This document shows, in pieces, positions 30,379 through 39,503 of a stretch of DNA of 64,000 bases (its first letter is position 1; the number at the start of each line of letters is the position of its first letter). The DNA is from Geitlerinema sp. PCC 7407 (GTDB taxonomy: Bacteria > Cyanobacteriota > Cyanobacteriia > PCC-7407). The position numbers were made by a program, and so were the translations under genes. The notes below the pieces were generated by a model. The model was not told where the DNA came from, made no database searches, and was given only the letters and a program-made list of their open reading frames with translations. Location: NCBI RefSeq assembly GCF_000317045.1, contig NC_019703.1, positions 1,786,501 to 1,850,500 of the forward strand, in the 5' to 3' direction.

Positions 30379-31104
30379 TTATGCAGCGTTTACAGGCGAT
30401 CGCAAGGGTTCTTGGCGAGAATAAGTTTGGGCGTAGACCAAAAACTCCTGCATCAACTCATTGAAAAACTCAAATCCCCGCTCCACCACTTCCAGCGATC
30501 GCTGAAAAGTCTCTTCCGAGACCTCGAGATTGCGCAGGGTCTGCATGGAGTCAGGCATGTGAAGCGTGTGGGTGTTTTCTACTTGGTTGTGGCACATGCC
30601 AAAGTAGCGCAGCTCTTGCCCCGTTGTTGCCTGGAGCTGAAGCGCGATCGGCCGGGTCGCCCGAAAGAAAACGTTAGCCGTCACCTCGGCAACTTCGATC
30701 GCGACCAGCTTGAGAATTGGATCATCTCCTTCGGTGTAGCGCTCAAATCGGTAATACATAGAGCGCGCCACCCGCGTATGCTGGCTCCAAATAAACTTCA
30801 AAGCATCACTAAAGCGCATGGAATAGTCGATGCCCAGCTTCTCCAAATCTTCGATGAGCCACTGCCAATGAAAGTGCTCTTCCTCGGCATGCTGGTTGAC
30901 CATCGCTTGGAGCGGATCGGTCGTGGGTTCTTGCTTAAAAACCCGGTTGCACAGCTCACCAAATTCAAGGGCAAGCGGCGCAATCACCGGCGCGAATGAA
31001 AGCTTTTGGTAAGGATCAATTTCAGGGTCTGCTAAATACGCAAAGAAGGGGTGTTGCGCATACTCCTGATTTTTCTGCTCGATCAGTTCTAAGATGGCCT
31101 GCAT
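30379..31104 (-). CDS. Heme-oxygenase-like (HDO/TenA fold) putative metal-binding protein
   Basis: 241 residues, almost wholly helical by composition. It carries MVNQHAEEEHFHWQWLIEDLEKLG, EVTANVFFRATRP and CHNQVENTHTLHM, i.e. repeated E/H residues spaced as in iron-containing redox enzymes of the heme-oxygenase-like diiron superfamily. No exact family is recognised and the substrate is unknown. The ATG at 31104 has GGAGA 8 nt upstream; the longer frame begins TTG. A long inverted repeat lies ~50-80 bp upstream and may be an operator or leader hairpin. Confidence 0.6.
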   Translation of the reverse strand: MQAILELIEQKNQEYAQHPFFAYLADPEIDPYQKLSFAPVIAPLALEFGELCNRVFKQEPTTDPLQAMVNQHAEEEHFHWQWLIEDLEKLGIDYSMRFSDALKFIWSQHTRVARSMYYRFERYTEGDDPILKLVAIEVAEVTANVFFRATRPIALQLQATTGQELRYFGMCHNQVENTHTLHMPDSMQTLRNLEVSEETFQRSLEVVERGFEFFNELMQEFLVYAQTYSRQEPLRSPVNAA

Positions 31105-31609
31105 TCGCAAATTCTCCAGATAAATAATTCGATCGTTTTATGCACGCGATACTGTCATTAGAGAGAGCTCGCAAAACCTCTAATGAAGAGCGTGAAAAGT
31201 AGGTAATAAATCTCCTAATTCTCTGTAGCTACCTGTAGCAAATGGGTGAAACTGTAGAGGGGTGATGCGTTAAATCTTTTGCTCCACAGAAAAGGTTTTA
31301 GCTTGAAATCTTTACTGAAAGAATCCGTGGAAACACGATTTGTTTCCATTCATGAAGGCTGCTGCCTCCTGGCCAAGCCCTTAGGAGAATATCCGAGAAA
31401 TTAGCTAGTTCAGCCAGAAGCCTCACGTCCATAATCTCTGATTTGGCGTGAGATGAAGGCGCGTTTATGGCGGGGCAGTCGGTGAACCATGTTTGAGGCG
31501 AGAACCTACCAGCCCCGTCATGAACCATCTCTGTCGCCTCAAATCAGAAAATCATACTCTCCAGCTAAGTGGATGTATGCTGAAAAATCTCACCCAGTAA
31601 AACGTTTAA
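31105..31609. other. 505-bp gap with several inverted repeats, upstream of tnpB
   Basis: No convincing gene; short frames at 31298-31528 (minus) and 31489-31716 (plus) look spurious. Visible structure: CATTAGAG/CTCTAATG (31156-31185); TGGAAACA/TGTTTCCA (31328-31348, 5-nt loop); CTCACG/CGTGAG around 31422-31451; and TTTGAGGCGA/TCGCCTCAAA spanning roughly 31492-31543. The left end of the IS200/IS605 element probably lies in this gap, but its exact boundary cannot be fixed by eye. Confidence 0.45.
31156..31185 (-). promoter_or_regulatory. Inverted repeat upstream of the heme-oxygenase-like gene
   Basis: CATTAGAG (31156-31163) and CTCTAATG (31178-31185) are perfect reverse complements with a 14-nt centre, 52-81 bp before the start at 31104. 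Could be an operator or a leader hairpin. Confidence 0.3.
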
Positions 31610-32842
31610 GTGAGAACCGCTTACCAGCACCGATTGCGTCCAACCTCCAGTCAAGTCGCCTTAATGGGCGAGTGGCTGGAACTCTTGCGCAGACAGTACA
31701 ACTATCGTCTTGGTGAGCGGTTCTCTTGGTATGAACAAAACCGCTGCGACGTCACCGATTGCCCGCTAATTTGCCATCTGCCAGAGCTTCGAGAGAATCC
31801 TGACTTCTACTCTCAGAAACGAGACCTGGTGAACTCCAAGGCTCTGTTTCCGGAGTACCAGCAGATTTATTCTCAAGTGCTGCAAGATTGCATTGGTCGG
31901 GTGAAGAAGACCTTTGACCGCTGGCTCAGAGGAGACTGCAACGGCAAGCGAAGCGGTAAACCTCGGTTTAAGGGAGTAAACCGATATCGCTCATTTACTT
32001 TCCCGCAAGTTAAACAGGACTGTATTCAGGGCAAGCAGATCAATCTCCCCAAGATTGGCTGGGTGAAACTAATCCAGCATCGTCCCTTACCGGAAGGCTT
32101 CAAGATCAAGACCGCCACCGTCAGCTACAACGTCGATGGCTGGTATGTGACGCTGAGTCTTGAGGACGCATCGGTTCCCATCCTCACGCCTGATAGCCCC
32201 AGTCTTGAAAATACGATGGGGATTGACCTGGGCTTGAAGTCGTTTTTGGTGGACGACTCAGGGAAAGAGGAACCTATCCCCCAGCACTACCGCAAAGCCG
32301 AAAAGAGCCTGAAGCGGTTGCAGCGCAGTCTTTCACGCAAGAAAAAAGGCTCCAATCGCCGGAAGAAGGCGGTTAAACGCGTTGCCAAGGCGCACCTAAA
32401 AGTCTCAAATCAGCGCAAAGACTTTCACTACAAGACCGCAAACAAGCTTTTATCCAAAGGAAATCATGTTGCTCATGAAAAGCTGAATGTTCGAGGCATT
32501 GCCAGAAGCAAGCTGGCGAAGTCAACTCATGATGCTGGCTGGGGCCAGTTCCTGCAAATTCTGGCAATCAAGGCTGAAAGAGCCGGGTTGCTAACGATTG
32601 CGGTGAATCCCAGCGGTACGTCTCAGAACTGCTCTGGCTGCGGAGTCAAGGTTCCCAAGACACTTCAGGACAGGCTGCATACCTGTCCTAAGTGTAGGTT
32701 GATGCTGGACCGTGACCACAATGCAGCGATCAACATCAAGTATTTGGCGGTAGGGCATTCCGTCAATAAAGCTCAGGAAACGCCCGATGGGTTACCAGGG
32801 GTCACTGAGAAGCCTACACCGGATACGTCAGTATCGGTGTAG
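31610..32842 (+). CDS. tnpB: RNA-guided endonuclease TnpB (IS200/IS605 family)
   Basis: 410 residues, GTG start giving MRTAYQHRLRPTSSQ, the usual TnpB beginning. The RuvC-like nuclease residues are all present: first Asp in MGIDLGLKSFLVD, Glu in VAHEKLNVRGIAR, last Asp in LDRDHNAAINIKY. The zinc ribbon has CSGCG and CPKC. TnpB proteins cut DNA guided by an RNA made from the element's 3' end, helping the element persist. The protein looks intact. The TAG stop (32840-32842) lies inside the 3' arm of the terminal hairpin, so coding and guide-RNA sequence overlap. Confidence 0.92.
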   Translation: MRTAYQHRLRPTSSQVALMGEWLELLRRQYNYRLGERFSWYEQNRCDVTDCPLICHLPELRENPDFYSQKRDLVNSKALFPEYQQIYSQVLQDCIGRVKKTFDRWLRGDCNGKRSGKPRFKGVNRYRSFTFPQVKQDCIQGKQINLPKIGWVKLIQHRPLPEGFKIKTATVSYNVDGWYVTLSLEDASVPILTPDSPSLENTMGIDLGLKSFLVDDSGKEEPIPQHYRKAEKSLKRLQRSLSRKKKGSNRRKKAVKRVAKAHLKVSNQRKDFHYKTANKLLSKGNHVAHEKLNVRGIARSKLAKSTHDAGWGQFLQILAIKAERAGLLTIAVNPSGTSQNCSGCGVKVPKTLQDRLHTCPKCRLMLDRDHNAAINIKYLAVGHSVNKAQETPDGLPGVTEKPTPDTSVSV

Positions 32843-32850
32843 GAGTATGT
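32700..32850 (+). ncRNA. Candidate omega (reRNA) scaffold at the tnpB 3' end
   Basis: TnpB guide RNAs are made from the 3' end of the gene plus the element's right end. Here the last structured part is a hairpin at 32813-32843: CCTACACC + GATAC pairs with GTATC + GGTGTAGG, 13 bp with a single bulged G and a GTCA loop. The guide would then be the sequence just after the hairpin. The 5' limit is a guess. Confidence 0.35.
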
Positions 32851-32914
32851 CACAAATTGGCTGGAGTGAACATAGCTGATCCGTAATATTTCTGGCCTGG
32901 GCTGTGAGGTGTGT

Positions 32915-34636
32915 ATGGTCAAGGTTGTAATGATGGGGCTTTGGGGACTGGTGGGCTGGATGCTGGCGATAGGCATGCTGCCGGTCGAGGCGGAGGAACT
33001 GGAGGCTGTCCGGGAGGAGGCCCAATCCCTTGGGGAACCCAGGACGTCAGAGCCCCTAGAGCAGATGATGAGCGTGTCTCAGCTCAAGGATGTAGAGCCG
33101 ACGGACTGGGCGTTTCAGGCGCTGCAGGCGCTGGTGGAGCGCTATGGCTGCGTGACGGGGTTGCCCGACGGGACGTTTCGGGGCGATCGCGCCCTTGGAC
33201 GCTACGAGTTTGCGGCGGGCCTCAGCGCCTGCCTTGACTGGCTGACCGAGCGGATCGACACTCTGGCGGACAAGGACTTTGTCTCCCCAGGGGATCTGGC
33301 TACCCTTCGCCGCCTCCAAGAAGAGTTTGAGGTTGAGCTGACGACCTTGCGAGGCCGGCTGATCAACCTGGAGGCGAGCACGACGGCGCTAGAGGCGCAG
33401 CAATTTTCGACGACGACCCGGCTCAATGGCTTGGTGTTTTTCAACCTGACGGGGGCGGGTGCCGGGGACGAGGTGCAGGCGGAGGGACCGAGAGTCTTTT
33501 CGGCGGCCCGCGATCCGGGCACGGGCCAGCCCGTGGTGCGCCAGGTGGACGATCCGGAGATTACCTTCAGCACCTTGGCGTGGCTGACGCTCAATAGCTC
33601 CTTCACGGGGAAAGACAATCTGCGGCTCAACCTGGCAGTGGGCAATGGCGATTCGCCCGCGAATCAGTACGTGTCAGCGGGGCTCTACAACACCTATGGG
33701 GTGCCGTTTACGGACCAAGCGCCCAGCGCGCCTAATGATGTGGTGGTTCGGGATTTTGAGTATCTGTTTCCGGTGGGCGATCGCCTGCGTTTGGTGGTGG
33801 GGCCGCGGATCAACTGGTATCGCTACTTTGATGAAAACGCGTTTACGCTCTTTTTGAACGGGGCCAGCAGCTTCAATGCCAGCGGTGGAACGCTGGTTAA
33901 CGCAGTGGATCGAGGCGCGGGTGCGGTGGCGCTGTGGCCCATTAGCGACAAAATTCGCCTGAATTTTGGCTATCTGGGCGAAAATACGGAGTTTTTGCCA
34001 GGTAGCGTTTTCAACTCGTCCAGCAACCCTCAGCAGGGGCTGTTTGGCGGTACTTATACGGCTACGGCGGAACTGGTGGTTTCGCCGACTCCTCGGGCAA
34101 ATCTGCGGCTGCTCTATACGCGATCGCGCCTCCAGCAGATCGGTGGCTTGGTGGGGGGCGCGATCGGGGAGCCGCTGCTGGGGCTGGCGGACGATGGTCT
34201 GGGCGGCCCGCTCTACAGCAGCACGGCGGATACTTTCAGCGCCAATTTTGACTGGCAACTGGGCGATCGCCTCGGGCTGTTTGGCCGCTACGCCTACGGC
34301 AGCACGAATATTTTTCCCAAAAATGCAGCTTTGGCAGCGGGCGAGGTCAATGCTCAGTCGTTCCAGCTCGGCTTGGCCTTTCCGGATCTGGGCAAGGAGG
34401 GAGCGCTGGGAACGCTATCCTTTGGGGTACCGTTTGATGTGCTGGAGGGTCGTCGGTATCTGGTGTCGGGGGGCGGCAACGGTGGCGCCCAATATGAGGT
34501 CGAGGCGACCTATTTTTACCCACTAACGGAAAATATCGCGATCGCCCCTGCTTTCTACGTCATCGGCAATCCCAATAATTTTGATGACAATCCGACGATT
34601 TTTGTCGGTAATTTGCGAACTCAGTTTAGTTTCTAG
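32915..34636 (+). CDS. SLH/OprB-type outer-membrane porin (iron-uptake porin family)
   Basis: 573 residues: N-terminal signal peptide (MMGLWGLVGWMLAIGMLPVEA), an SLH-like region (SVSQLKDVEPTDWAFQALQ, GCVTGLPDGTFRGDRALGRYEF) that anchors to the periplasmic wall, a short coiled coil (residues ~115-150), then a carbohydrate-selective-porin-like beta barrel ending in Phe (NLRTQFSF), typical of outer-membrane proteins. Cyanobacterial members pass inorganic ions, including iron. The ATG at 32915 has GAGG 5 nt upstream; a GTG 6 bp earlier is less likely. Follows the IS element. Confidence 0.9.
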   Translation: MVKVVMMGLWGLVGWMLAIGMLPVEAEELEAVREEAQSLGEPRTSEPLEQMMSVSQLKDVEPTDWAFQALQALVERYGCVTGLPDGTFRGDRALGRYEFAAGLSACLDWLTERIDTLADKDFVSPGDLATLRRLQEEFEVELTTLRGRLINLEASTTALEAQQFSTTTRLNGLVFFNLTGAGAGDEVQAEGPRVFSAARDPGTGQPVVRQVDDPEITFSTLAWLTLNSSFTGKDNLRLNLAVGNGDSPANQYVSAGLYNTYGVPFTDQAPSAPNDVVVRDFEYLFPVGDRLRLVVGPRINWYRYFDENAFTLFLNGASSFNASGGTLVNAVDRGAGAVALWPISDKIRLNFGYLGENTEFLPGSVFNSSSNPQQGLFGGTYTATAELVVSPTPRANLRLLYTRSRLQQIGGLVGGAIGEPLLGLADDGLGGPLYSSTADTFSANFDWQLGDRLGLFGRYAYGSTNIFPKNAALAAGEVNAQSFQLGLAFPDLGKEGALGTLSFGVPFDVLEGRRYLVSGGGNGGAQYEVEATYFYPLTENIAIAPAFYVIGNPNNFDDNPTIFVGNLRTQFSF

Positions 34637-34782
34637 GCTCTATTCGCTTGCAAAGGGCGATCGCGCCGGCTGGCGACGACTAGCTAAAGATTGCTAGCGA
34701 TCGCTGCCTGGTAAAAATCGCGAACATGCCCTGAATTCATGCTTGCCCTGCTGTTCTTGACCACTGTTGATGAATACTGACC

Positions 34783-35724
34783 ATGACGCTTGTAACCCGA
34801 CTGCTCCAGGCCCACGAAATTTCCGATGCCGATCGCGTTTTTCGGCTGGCCTTTGGGACGTTTCTCGGTCTCCCAAATCCCCAGGACTTTATGGGAGATG
34901 CGACCTATCTTGAGCACCGCTGGCACATGGACCCCAGCGCTGCTTTTGCGGCGGAGAAGGCTGGCAGACTGGTGGGCTCCAATGTGGCGGTTTGCTGGGG
35001 AAGTTTTGGCTTTTTTGGCCCCTTGAGCGTGCATCCGGACCTGTGGGATCACAGCATTGGCCAAAAGCTGGTGGCGGCGGTGGTCGATCGCCTCGATGAA
35101 TGGGGGGTTACCCATGCGGGCCTGTTCACCTTTGCCCGCAGCCCCAAGCACCACGCCCTGTATCAGAAATTCGACTTTTGGCCCCAGCACCTGACGGTAG
35201 TGCTGGCCAAGGCGATCGCCCCTGGCCAAACCCTGGCAGATGAGGCCCGCTATACGCGCCTATCTGAGGACCAGCAGGCCGAGGCCCTGGCGGCGGCTCG
35301 CGCGCTGACCCACGGGCTCTACGACGGGCTGGATCTGTCGCGGGAGATCGAGGCGATCGCCGCCCACAACCTTGGCGAAGTCGTGCTGCTGTGGGATGAG
35401 GCCGGTTTGGCAGGCTTTGCCGTTTGCCACTGCGGCCCGCAAACTGAGGCGGGCAGCGACACCTGCTACATCAAATTTGCGGCGGTGCGCTCCGGCCCCC
35501 AGGCGAGCCAGAACTTTGATCGGCTGGTGCAGCAGTGTGAGGCCCTGGCCAGTGCCGAAAACCTGACGAAACTCAGCGCCGGGGTGAACACCGCCCGGGT
35601 GCAGGCCTACCGCCAGATGCTGGCGGCGGGCTACCGCGTCGAGCTGGTGGGCGTTGCCATGGAGCGCCTGCCCCGCTCGGGCCACAATCGCCCCGAGGTC
35701 TTTGCCCTGGACGACTGGCGCTAG
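34783..35724 (+). CDS. GNAT family N-acetyltransferase
   Basis: 313 residues, two halves. The first holds the acetyl-CoA site (VGSNVAVCWG, FGPLSVHPDLWDHSIGQKLV); the second, residues ~170-300, looks like a weaker repeat of the fold (LAGFAVCHCG, YIKFAAVRSG, CEALASAENLTKLSAGVN). Acceptor unknown. Converges on pyrB with only 13 bp between the stops. Confidence 0.85.
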   Translation: MTLVTRLLQAHEISDADRVFRLAFGTFLGLPNPQDFMGDATYLEHRWHMDPSAAFAAEKAGRLVGSNVAVCWGSFGFFGPLSVHPDLWDHSIGQKLVAAVVDRLDEWGVTHAGLFTFARSPKHHALYQKFDFWPQHLTVVLAKAIAPGQTLADEARYTRLSEDQQAEALAAARALTHGLYDGLDLSREIEAIAAHNLGEVVLLWDEAGLAGFAVCHCGPQTEAGSDTCYIKFAAVRSGPQASQNFDRLVQQCEALASAENLTKLSAGVNTARVQAYRQMLAAGYRVELVGVAMERLPRSGHNRPEVFALDDWR

Positions 35725-35741
35725 AGGGCGATCGCCCCTAG
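35721..35741. terminator. HIP1-centred hairpin between convergent stops
   Basis: GGGCGATCGCCC (35726-35737) is flanked by CTAG on both sides, with one bulged A. It fills the 13-bp space between the GNAT and pyrB stop codons and overlaps both. Confidence 0.4.
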
Positions 35742-36748
35742 AGCTTGCTGCTGCCCATCAGGTACAGCAGCGCCATCCGCACCGCCACACCATTGGTCAC
35801 CTGCTGAGCGATCAAGCTCAAGTTGGGATCGTCCATCAGGTCCGAGCTCAGCTCCACGCCTCGGTTGACCGGCCCTGGGTGCAAGACCTGCACCTCGGGG
35901 CGGCAGCGCTGGAGGCGATCGCGCGTGATGCCAAAGCGCAGATGGTACTCCCGCAGGCTCGGCAGCAGATGCTGGGTCATGCGCTCCTTTTGCAGGCGCA
36001 GGGTCATCACAAAATCAGCGTCCTCCAGGGCCGCCTCCAGGGACCAGTGCAAAAACACCTTGCCCGATCGCCAGGGCTGCTGAGCCGCCATCTCCTCGTA
36101 CATCGTCCCAAACAGCTTGGGCAGCAGGGTCGGCGGCCCCGCCAGATGCACCTCTGCCCCGCAGGCAGTCAGGCTCCAGAGATTGGAGCGGGCCACCCGC
36201 GAGTGCAAAATATCGCCAACAATGGCAATTTTCTTGCCCTGAAGCAGCTCGGGACGCGGATTTTGGGGGTCGAGGTGGCTGCACAGCGTAAACAGGTCCA
36301 GCAGCGCCTGAGAGGGATGCTCGTGCAGGCCGTCCCCCGCATTCAGGACGCCGACCCGCACCCCCAGCCGGTCCATTTCCGCCGCGATCGCCGCTGGCAC
36401 CCCCGACTCCTTGTGACGGATCACCATCATGTCCGTCCCCATCGCCAGATAGGTCTTGGCCGTATCCAAAATCGTTTCGCCCTTCGACAGCGACGAACTG
36501 CCGGGCGCAAAGTTGATCGTGTCCGCCGAGAGCCACTTGGCCGCCAGCTCAAAGCTGCTGCGGGTGCGCGTCGAAGGCTCAAAGAAAAGGTTGGTCACCA
36601 CCTGACCTTGCAGGGCGGGCACCTTTTTGGTCGGCCGAGCCATCACCTCCCGGAAGCTGGCGGTGGTCTGCAAAACCGTCTCGTACTCAGAAACGGTGAA
36701 ATCTAACAGGGAAAGAATATGTCGCCGATTCCAGGCGGGAGTAGCCAT
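35738..36748 (-). CDS. pyrB: Aspartate carbamoyltransferase catalytic subunit
   Basis: 336 residues. Makes N-carbamoyl-L-aspartate from carbamoyl phosphate and aspartate, the committed step of pyrimidine synthesis; cytoplasmic. Signatures: [76 protein letters not shown]. The ATG at 36748 gives [17 protein letters not shown], as in other cyanobacterial PyrB; the frame runs on to 36838. No other pyr genes are nearby. Divergent from the GerMN gene across 369 bp. Confidence 0.96.
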   Translation of the reverse strand: MATPAWNRRHILSLLDFTVSEYETVLQTTASFREVMARPTKKVPALQGQVVTNLFFEPSTRTRSSFELAAKWLSADTINFAPGSSSLSKGETILDTAKTYLAMGTDMMVIRHKESGVPAAIAAEMDRLGVRVGVLNAGDGLHEHPSQALLDLFTLCSHLDPQNPRPELLQGKKIAIVGDILHSRVARSNLWSLTACGAEVHLAGPPTLLPKLFGTMYEEMAAQQPWRSGKVFLHWSLEAALEDADFVMTLRLQKERMTQHLLPSLREYHLRFGITRDRLQRCRPEVQVLHPGPVNRGVELSSDLMDDPNLSLIAQQVTNGVAVRMALLYLMGSSKL

Positions 36749-37117
36749 GTGTGCCGAGTGCATCAAAACATTGAGATTTGCTGTTCTATAAGATACTGGA
36801 TGCCGCCTCCCCCAACGGCGATCGGCCCAACGATACACTAGATCTAGTCCCCCCTTCGGACTCCAAGCGGCTCAATCGGGTTGCAAGGGGCTGCTTCGCC
36901 CCCAAGCCTTCAGAAAAATCGCCTGATCAGGCGACCCCCTTTCACCCGCCAAAATCCTAGTTCTAAGCGGATTGGGCAGGCCTGAACCTGAAGTGACTGA
37001 TCACAAACCTTTTAGAAGTTCCCTCTCGCGGCACTGATCAGCCTGGGGCCAACTTGGCACAATACTGCGCGAGGGTAAAGCCTCTTCTCTCATCACGCCC
37101 TTAGCGGCTCTTTTGGT
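36749..37117. other. 369-bp divergent intergenic region
   Basis: Between pyrB and the GerMN lipoprotein gene; must contain both promoters. No gene or clear operator is seen. The short frame at 36778-36960 overlaps the pyrB leader and has no family features. Confidence 0.5.
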
Positions 37118-37714
37118 ATGAAACGGACCCATCTCTATACGTTTGGTTTTGCAGGACTGCTGGCTGTGACGCTGGCTGGCTGCGGCACTTCGCCCAGTGG
37201 CTTTGATGCCTCTCCTAGCAACAACGCCCTTCAGTCCTCCCCTGCGGCTCCAGCGTCCCCTGACTCCGATGTGCCCTCCCCACAGCCGGGCGCATCGCCC
37301 ACTGCCTCTCCCGAGGCGTCGGCCTCTCCCGGTGCGGCGACCCGCCAGCAGCCGATGGCTGCGGCCAACACCGTCAATGTCATGGTCTATCAGGTGGATA
37401 GCCAGTGCGAGGCCCTGGTGCCGCAGCAGATGGCGGTGCCCCAGGCGGAGCCAATGGAGGCTGCGGTGGGGCGTGTGCTAGAGCAGAACGCGACGGCGGA
37501 CTTTAGCGTGGCGGGCTATCGGGTGGATGTGGCCAATGGGGTGGCGACGGTGGATCTGCGCCTGGCGCCTGACTCGCGCCGCCAGTTTGAGTCGCTGTCG
37601 AGCTGTGAGCGCTTTGCGCTATTTGGCAGCCTGCGCGAAACCCTCACCCAAAATCCTCAGTGGAATGTGTCTGAGGTGGAGTTTACAGAGGGTGGTGAGG
37701 AGATCGTGCTGTAA
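37118..37714 (+). CDS. GerMN domain lipoprotein
   Basis: 198 residues. Signal peptide with lipobox VTLAGC (residues ~17-22), a Ser/Pro/Ala-rich linker (~25-85), then a GerMN-type domain: VNVMVYQVDSQCEALVPQQ, AAVGRVLEQN, YRVDVANGVATVDLRLAPD, FALFGSLRETLTQNPQWNVSEVEF. Expected at the periplasmic face of a membrane; role unknown in cyanobacteria. A terminator follows at 37754. Confidence 0.8.
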   Translation: MKRTHLYTFGFAGLLAVTLAGCGTSPSGFDASPSNNALQSSPAAPASPDSDVPSPQPGASPTASPEASASPGAATRQQPMAAANTVNVMVYQVDSQCEALVPQQMAVPQAEPMEAAVGRVLEQNATADFSVAGYRVDVANGVATVDLRLAPDSRRQFESLSSCERFALFGSLRETLTQNPQWNVSEVEFTEGGEEIVL

Positions 37715-37753
37715 CGGCGCAGCGATCGCCCTTTCCTAGCGCTTCCCAACGCA

Positions 37754-37782
37754 AAACCCGGAGCCGTCTTGGCTCCGGGTTT
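37754..37782 (+). terminator. Terminator after the GerMN lipoprotein gene
   Basis: AAACCCGGAGCC (37754-37765) pairs perfectly with GGCTCCGGGTTT (37771-37782) around a GTCTT loop. It lies 39 bp past the stop and 38 bp before the convergent DnaJ-like gene's stop, so it may serve both. Confidence 0.75.
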
Positions 37783-37819
37783 GCACGTTAATGGGGCCTA
37801 AAAAACGCGAGGCTGGGCG

Positions 37820-38821
37820 CTAGAGGCGAATTTGCTTGAGATGGGCGCGCGGATCGCTGGTGCGGCTGGCGCGAATTTTCTCGTAGAGCTCCCGCTCGGT
37901 GGCGCTGAGATCCTTGGGCGGGGCGATCGCCACTCGCACGAGCTGATCGCCGCGCTGGCCGCCCGGTTTGGGCCACCCTTTCCCCCGCAGGCGCAGGGAC
38001 TGGCCCGATCGCACTCCCGCCGGGACATTCACCGTCACGCTGCCGTCGGGCGTGGGCACCTCGATCTGAGCGCCCAAGACCGCTTCGTCGGGCAGGATCG
38101 GCACCTCACACACGAGGTTGTCCCCTTCGAGCTGAAAGAAGCCGTGGGGCTGAATTTGGATATTCAGGTAAAGATCGCCGCGCTGACCGTAGGGCGTGGC
38201 CTGACCCTTGCCCCGGACGCGCATCCGAGTGCCCTGCTTGATGCCGACGGGAATCCGCACATCAATGGTTTCGCTGCCTAGGCTGAGGCGCTTTTGCACG
38301 CCGCTGAAGGCTTCGCCGAAGGTGAGGGTGATGTTGGCTTCGCGATCGAGGGCTGAGGAGCTAGAAGTCGACTGAGCACCGTCGAAGCCGCCAAAACCGC
38401 CAAAGCCCGTGCCGCCGGGGCTGTGGTAGTAGCTGCGGCTACTGCTAGCGCTACCCGGACCGCCCATGCGCCCCAGCAGTTCGTTGATAAACTCGTCAAA
38501 GCTGCCGTAGCGACCAAAGTCAAAGTCAAGGTTGTTGAAGTCGCCCATGTTGACGCCGGCGCCGCCGGGCCAGCTGCCCTGGTCTGCCTGTTTCCAGTAG
38601 CGACCAAACTGGTCGTATTTTTGGCGTTTTTCGGCGTCGGAGAGGACTTCGTAGGCTTCGCTGATTTCCTTGAATCGGGCCTCAGCAGCGCGATCGCCCG
38701 GATTCATGTCGGGGTGGTACTGGCGCGCCAGTTTCCGAAAGACTCGCTTGATTTCGTCGGCGCTAGCACTCTTGTCGACGCCCAAAATGGCGTAGTAGTC
38801 CTTGAAATCCGTTGCGGCCAT
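37820..38821 (-). CDS. DnaJ-type co-chaperone without zinc finger (CbpA-like)
   Basis: 333 residues. J domain at 6-72 (DYYAILGVDKSASADEIKR, HPD in YHPDMNPGDRAAE), Gly/Phe- and Ser-rich linker (~75-160), then two C-terminal substrate-binding beta domains (ITLTFGEAFSGVQKRL, VRIPVGIKQGTRMRVRGKG, VTVNVPAGVRSGQSLRLRGKGWP). No CxxCxGxG zinc modules, so a class B J-protein that hands clients to DnaK. Gene stands alone. Confidence 0.92.
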   Translation of the reverse strand: MAATDFKDYYAILGVDKSASADEIKRVFRKLARQYHPDMNPGDRAAEARFKEISEAYEVLSDAEKRQKYDQFGRYWKQADQGSWPGGAGVNMGDFNNLDFDFGRYGSFDEFINELLGRMGGPGSASSSRSYYHSPGGTGFGGFGGFDGAQSTSSSSALDREANITLTFGEAFSGVQKRLSLGSETIDVRIPVGIKQGTRMRVRGKGQATPYGQRGDLYLNIQIQPHGFFQLEGDNLVCEVPILPDEAVLGAQIEVPTPDGSVTVNVPAGVRSGQSLRLRGKGWPKPGGQRGDQLVRVAIAPPKDLSATERELYEKIRASRTSDPRAHLKQIRL

Positions 38822-38990
38822 CAGCGCTCTCCCATAACGGTTTTTGTAAGGGTTTCTGTAGGGGCGGGACGGAGCCGGAGCGGCCCAGACACACCAGAAG
38901 AAATGATGACCCTAGATTAACAAAGGTTGTGGGGCCGCTGAGTTCGGTTGTGCCCTCGGTGGCGATCGCAATGTCCGTACTAGCCCTTGA

Positions 38991-39500
38991 TCAGCGGCCC
39001 ACGAGCGATCGCGCCACCCAGTCCGGATCGCAGCTCACCAGCAGCCCATCGAGGCCATCGGCCAGCTCGGGCGGCGCGCCCACCAGCTGCCGGTGCATCC
39101 GCACCACAATCTCCGGCGGCACCTGGCGATCGCGCTGCTGGTTGCGCCAGAGACACTGGGGCAGCGGCGTCGGCACCCACACCCCGATGACGCTGCCAAA
39201 GCCGACGCTCCGGGCGAGGGCGATCGCCGCTCGTCGGTCCTGGCGCTTGGCATTGGTGGCGTCGTAGATCGCGGCGATCGCTGATCTTTGGGAGGCGATC
39301 GCAGCTTGGCGCAGGCGGCGCTCCACCTCTCGCCAGAGCACCGGCCACGGCCCCTGCACCGCCGCATCGCCAAACAGGTCCCCGCGAATCTGGTCCGTAG
39401 AAACAACAAGGCTACCGGGAATTGCGATCGCGAGGCGCTCTGCCATCGTCGACTTACCGCTTCCCGGTAGCCCAATCATCAGCACCAGCCGTGGGGCCAA
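38991..39500 (-). CDS. P-loop (AAA-type) small-molecule or polynucleotide kinase-like protein
   Basis: 169 residues with Walker A in LMIGLPGSGKSTMAERLA, a switch-like STDQIRGDLFGD, YDATNAKRQDRRAAI and a lid region rich in Arg. Resembles the Zeta-toxin/polynucleotide-kinase type of ATP-binding proteins; substrate unknown. The first codon is TTG, 3 bp after the glgC stop, consistent with coupled translation; the next ATG (39479) would remove the first beta strand. Confidence 0.75.
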   Translation of the reverse strand: MAPRLVLMIGLPGSGKSTMAERLAIAIPGSLVVSTDQIRGDLFGDAAVQGPWPVLWREVERRLRQAAIASQRSAIAAIYDATNAKRQDRRAAIALARSVGFGSVIGVWVPTPLPQCLWRNQQRDRQVPPEIVVRMHRQLVGAPPELADGLDGLLVSCDPDWVARSLVGR

Positions 39501-39503
39501 GCC

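Larger units (their letters stand above)
31610..32850 (+). mobile_element. tnpB-only IS200/IS605-family element (left end undefined)
   Basis: A complete tnpB gene without tnpA, followed directly by a strong hairpin that fits an IS200/IS605 right end. Without the TnpA transposase the element could move only if helped in trans. The left end lies somewhere in 31105-31609 and the right boundary is taken just past the hairpin. No target duplication is expected, as this family does not make one. Confidence 0.6.

Noticed and set aside
31298-31716. Short frames upstream of tnpB (31298-31528 minus, 31489-31716 plus)
   Set aside because: No family features; the region is better explained by structured IS-end DNA and the tnpB start.
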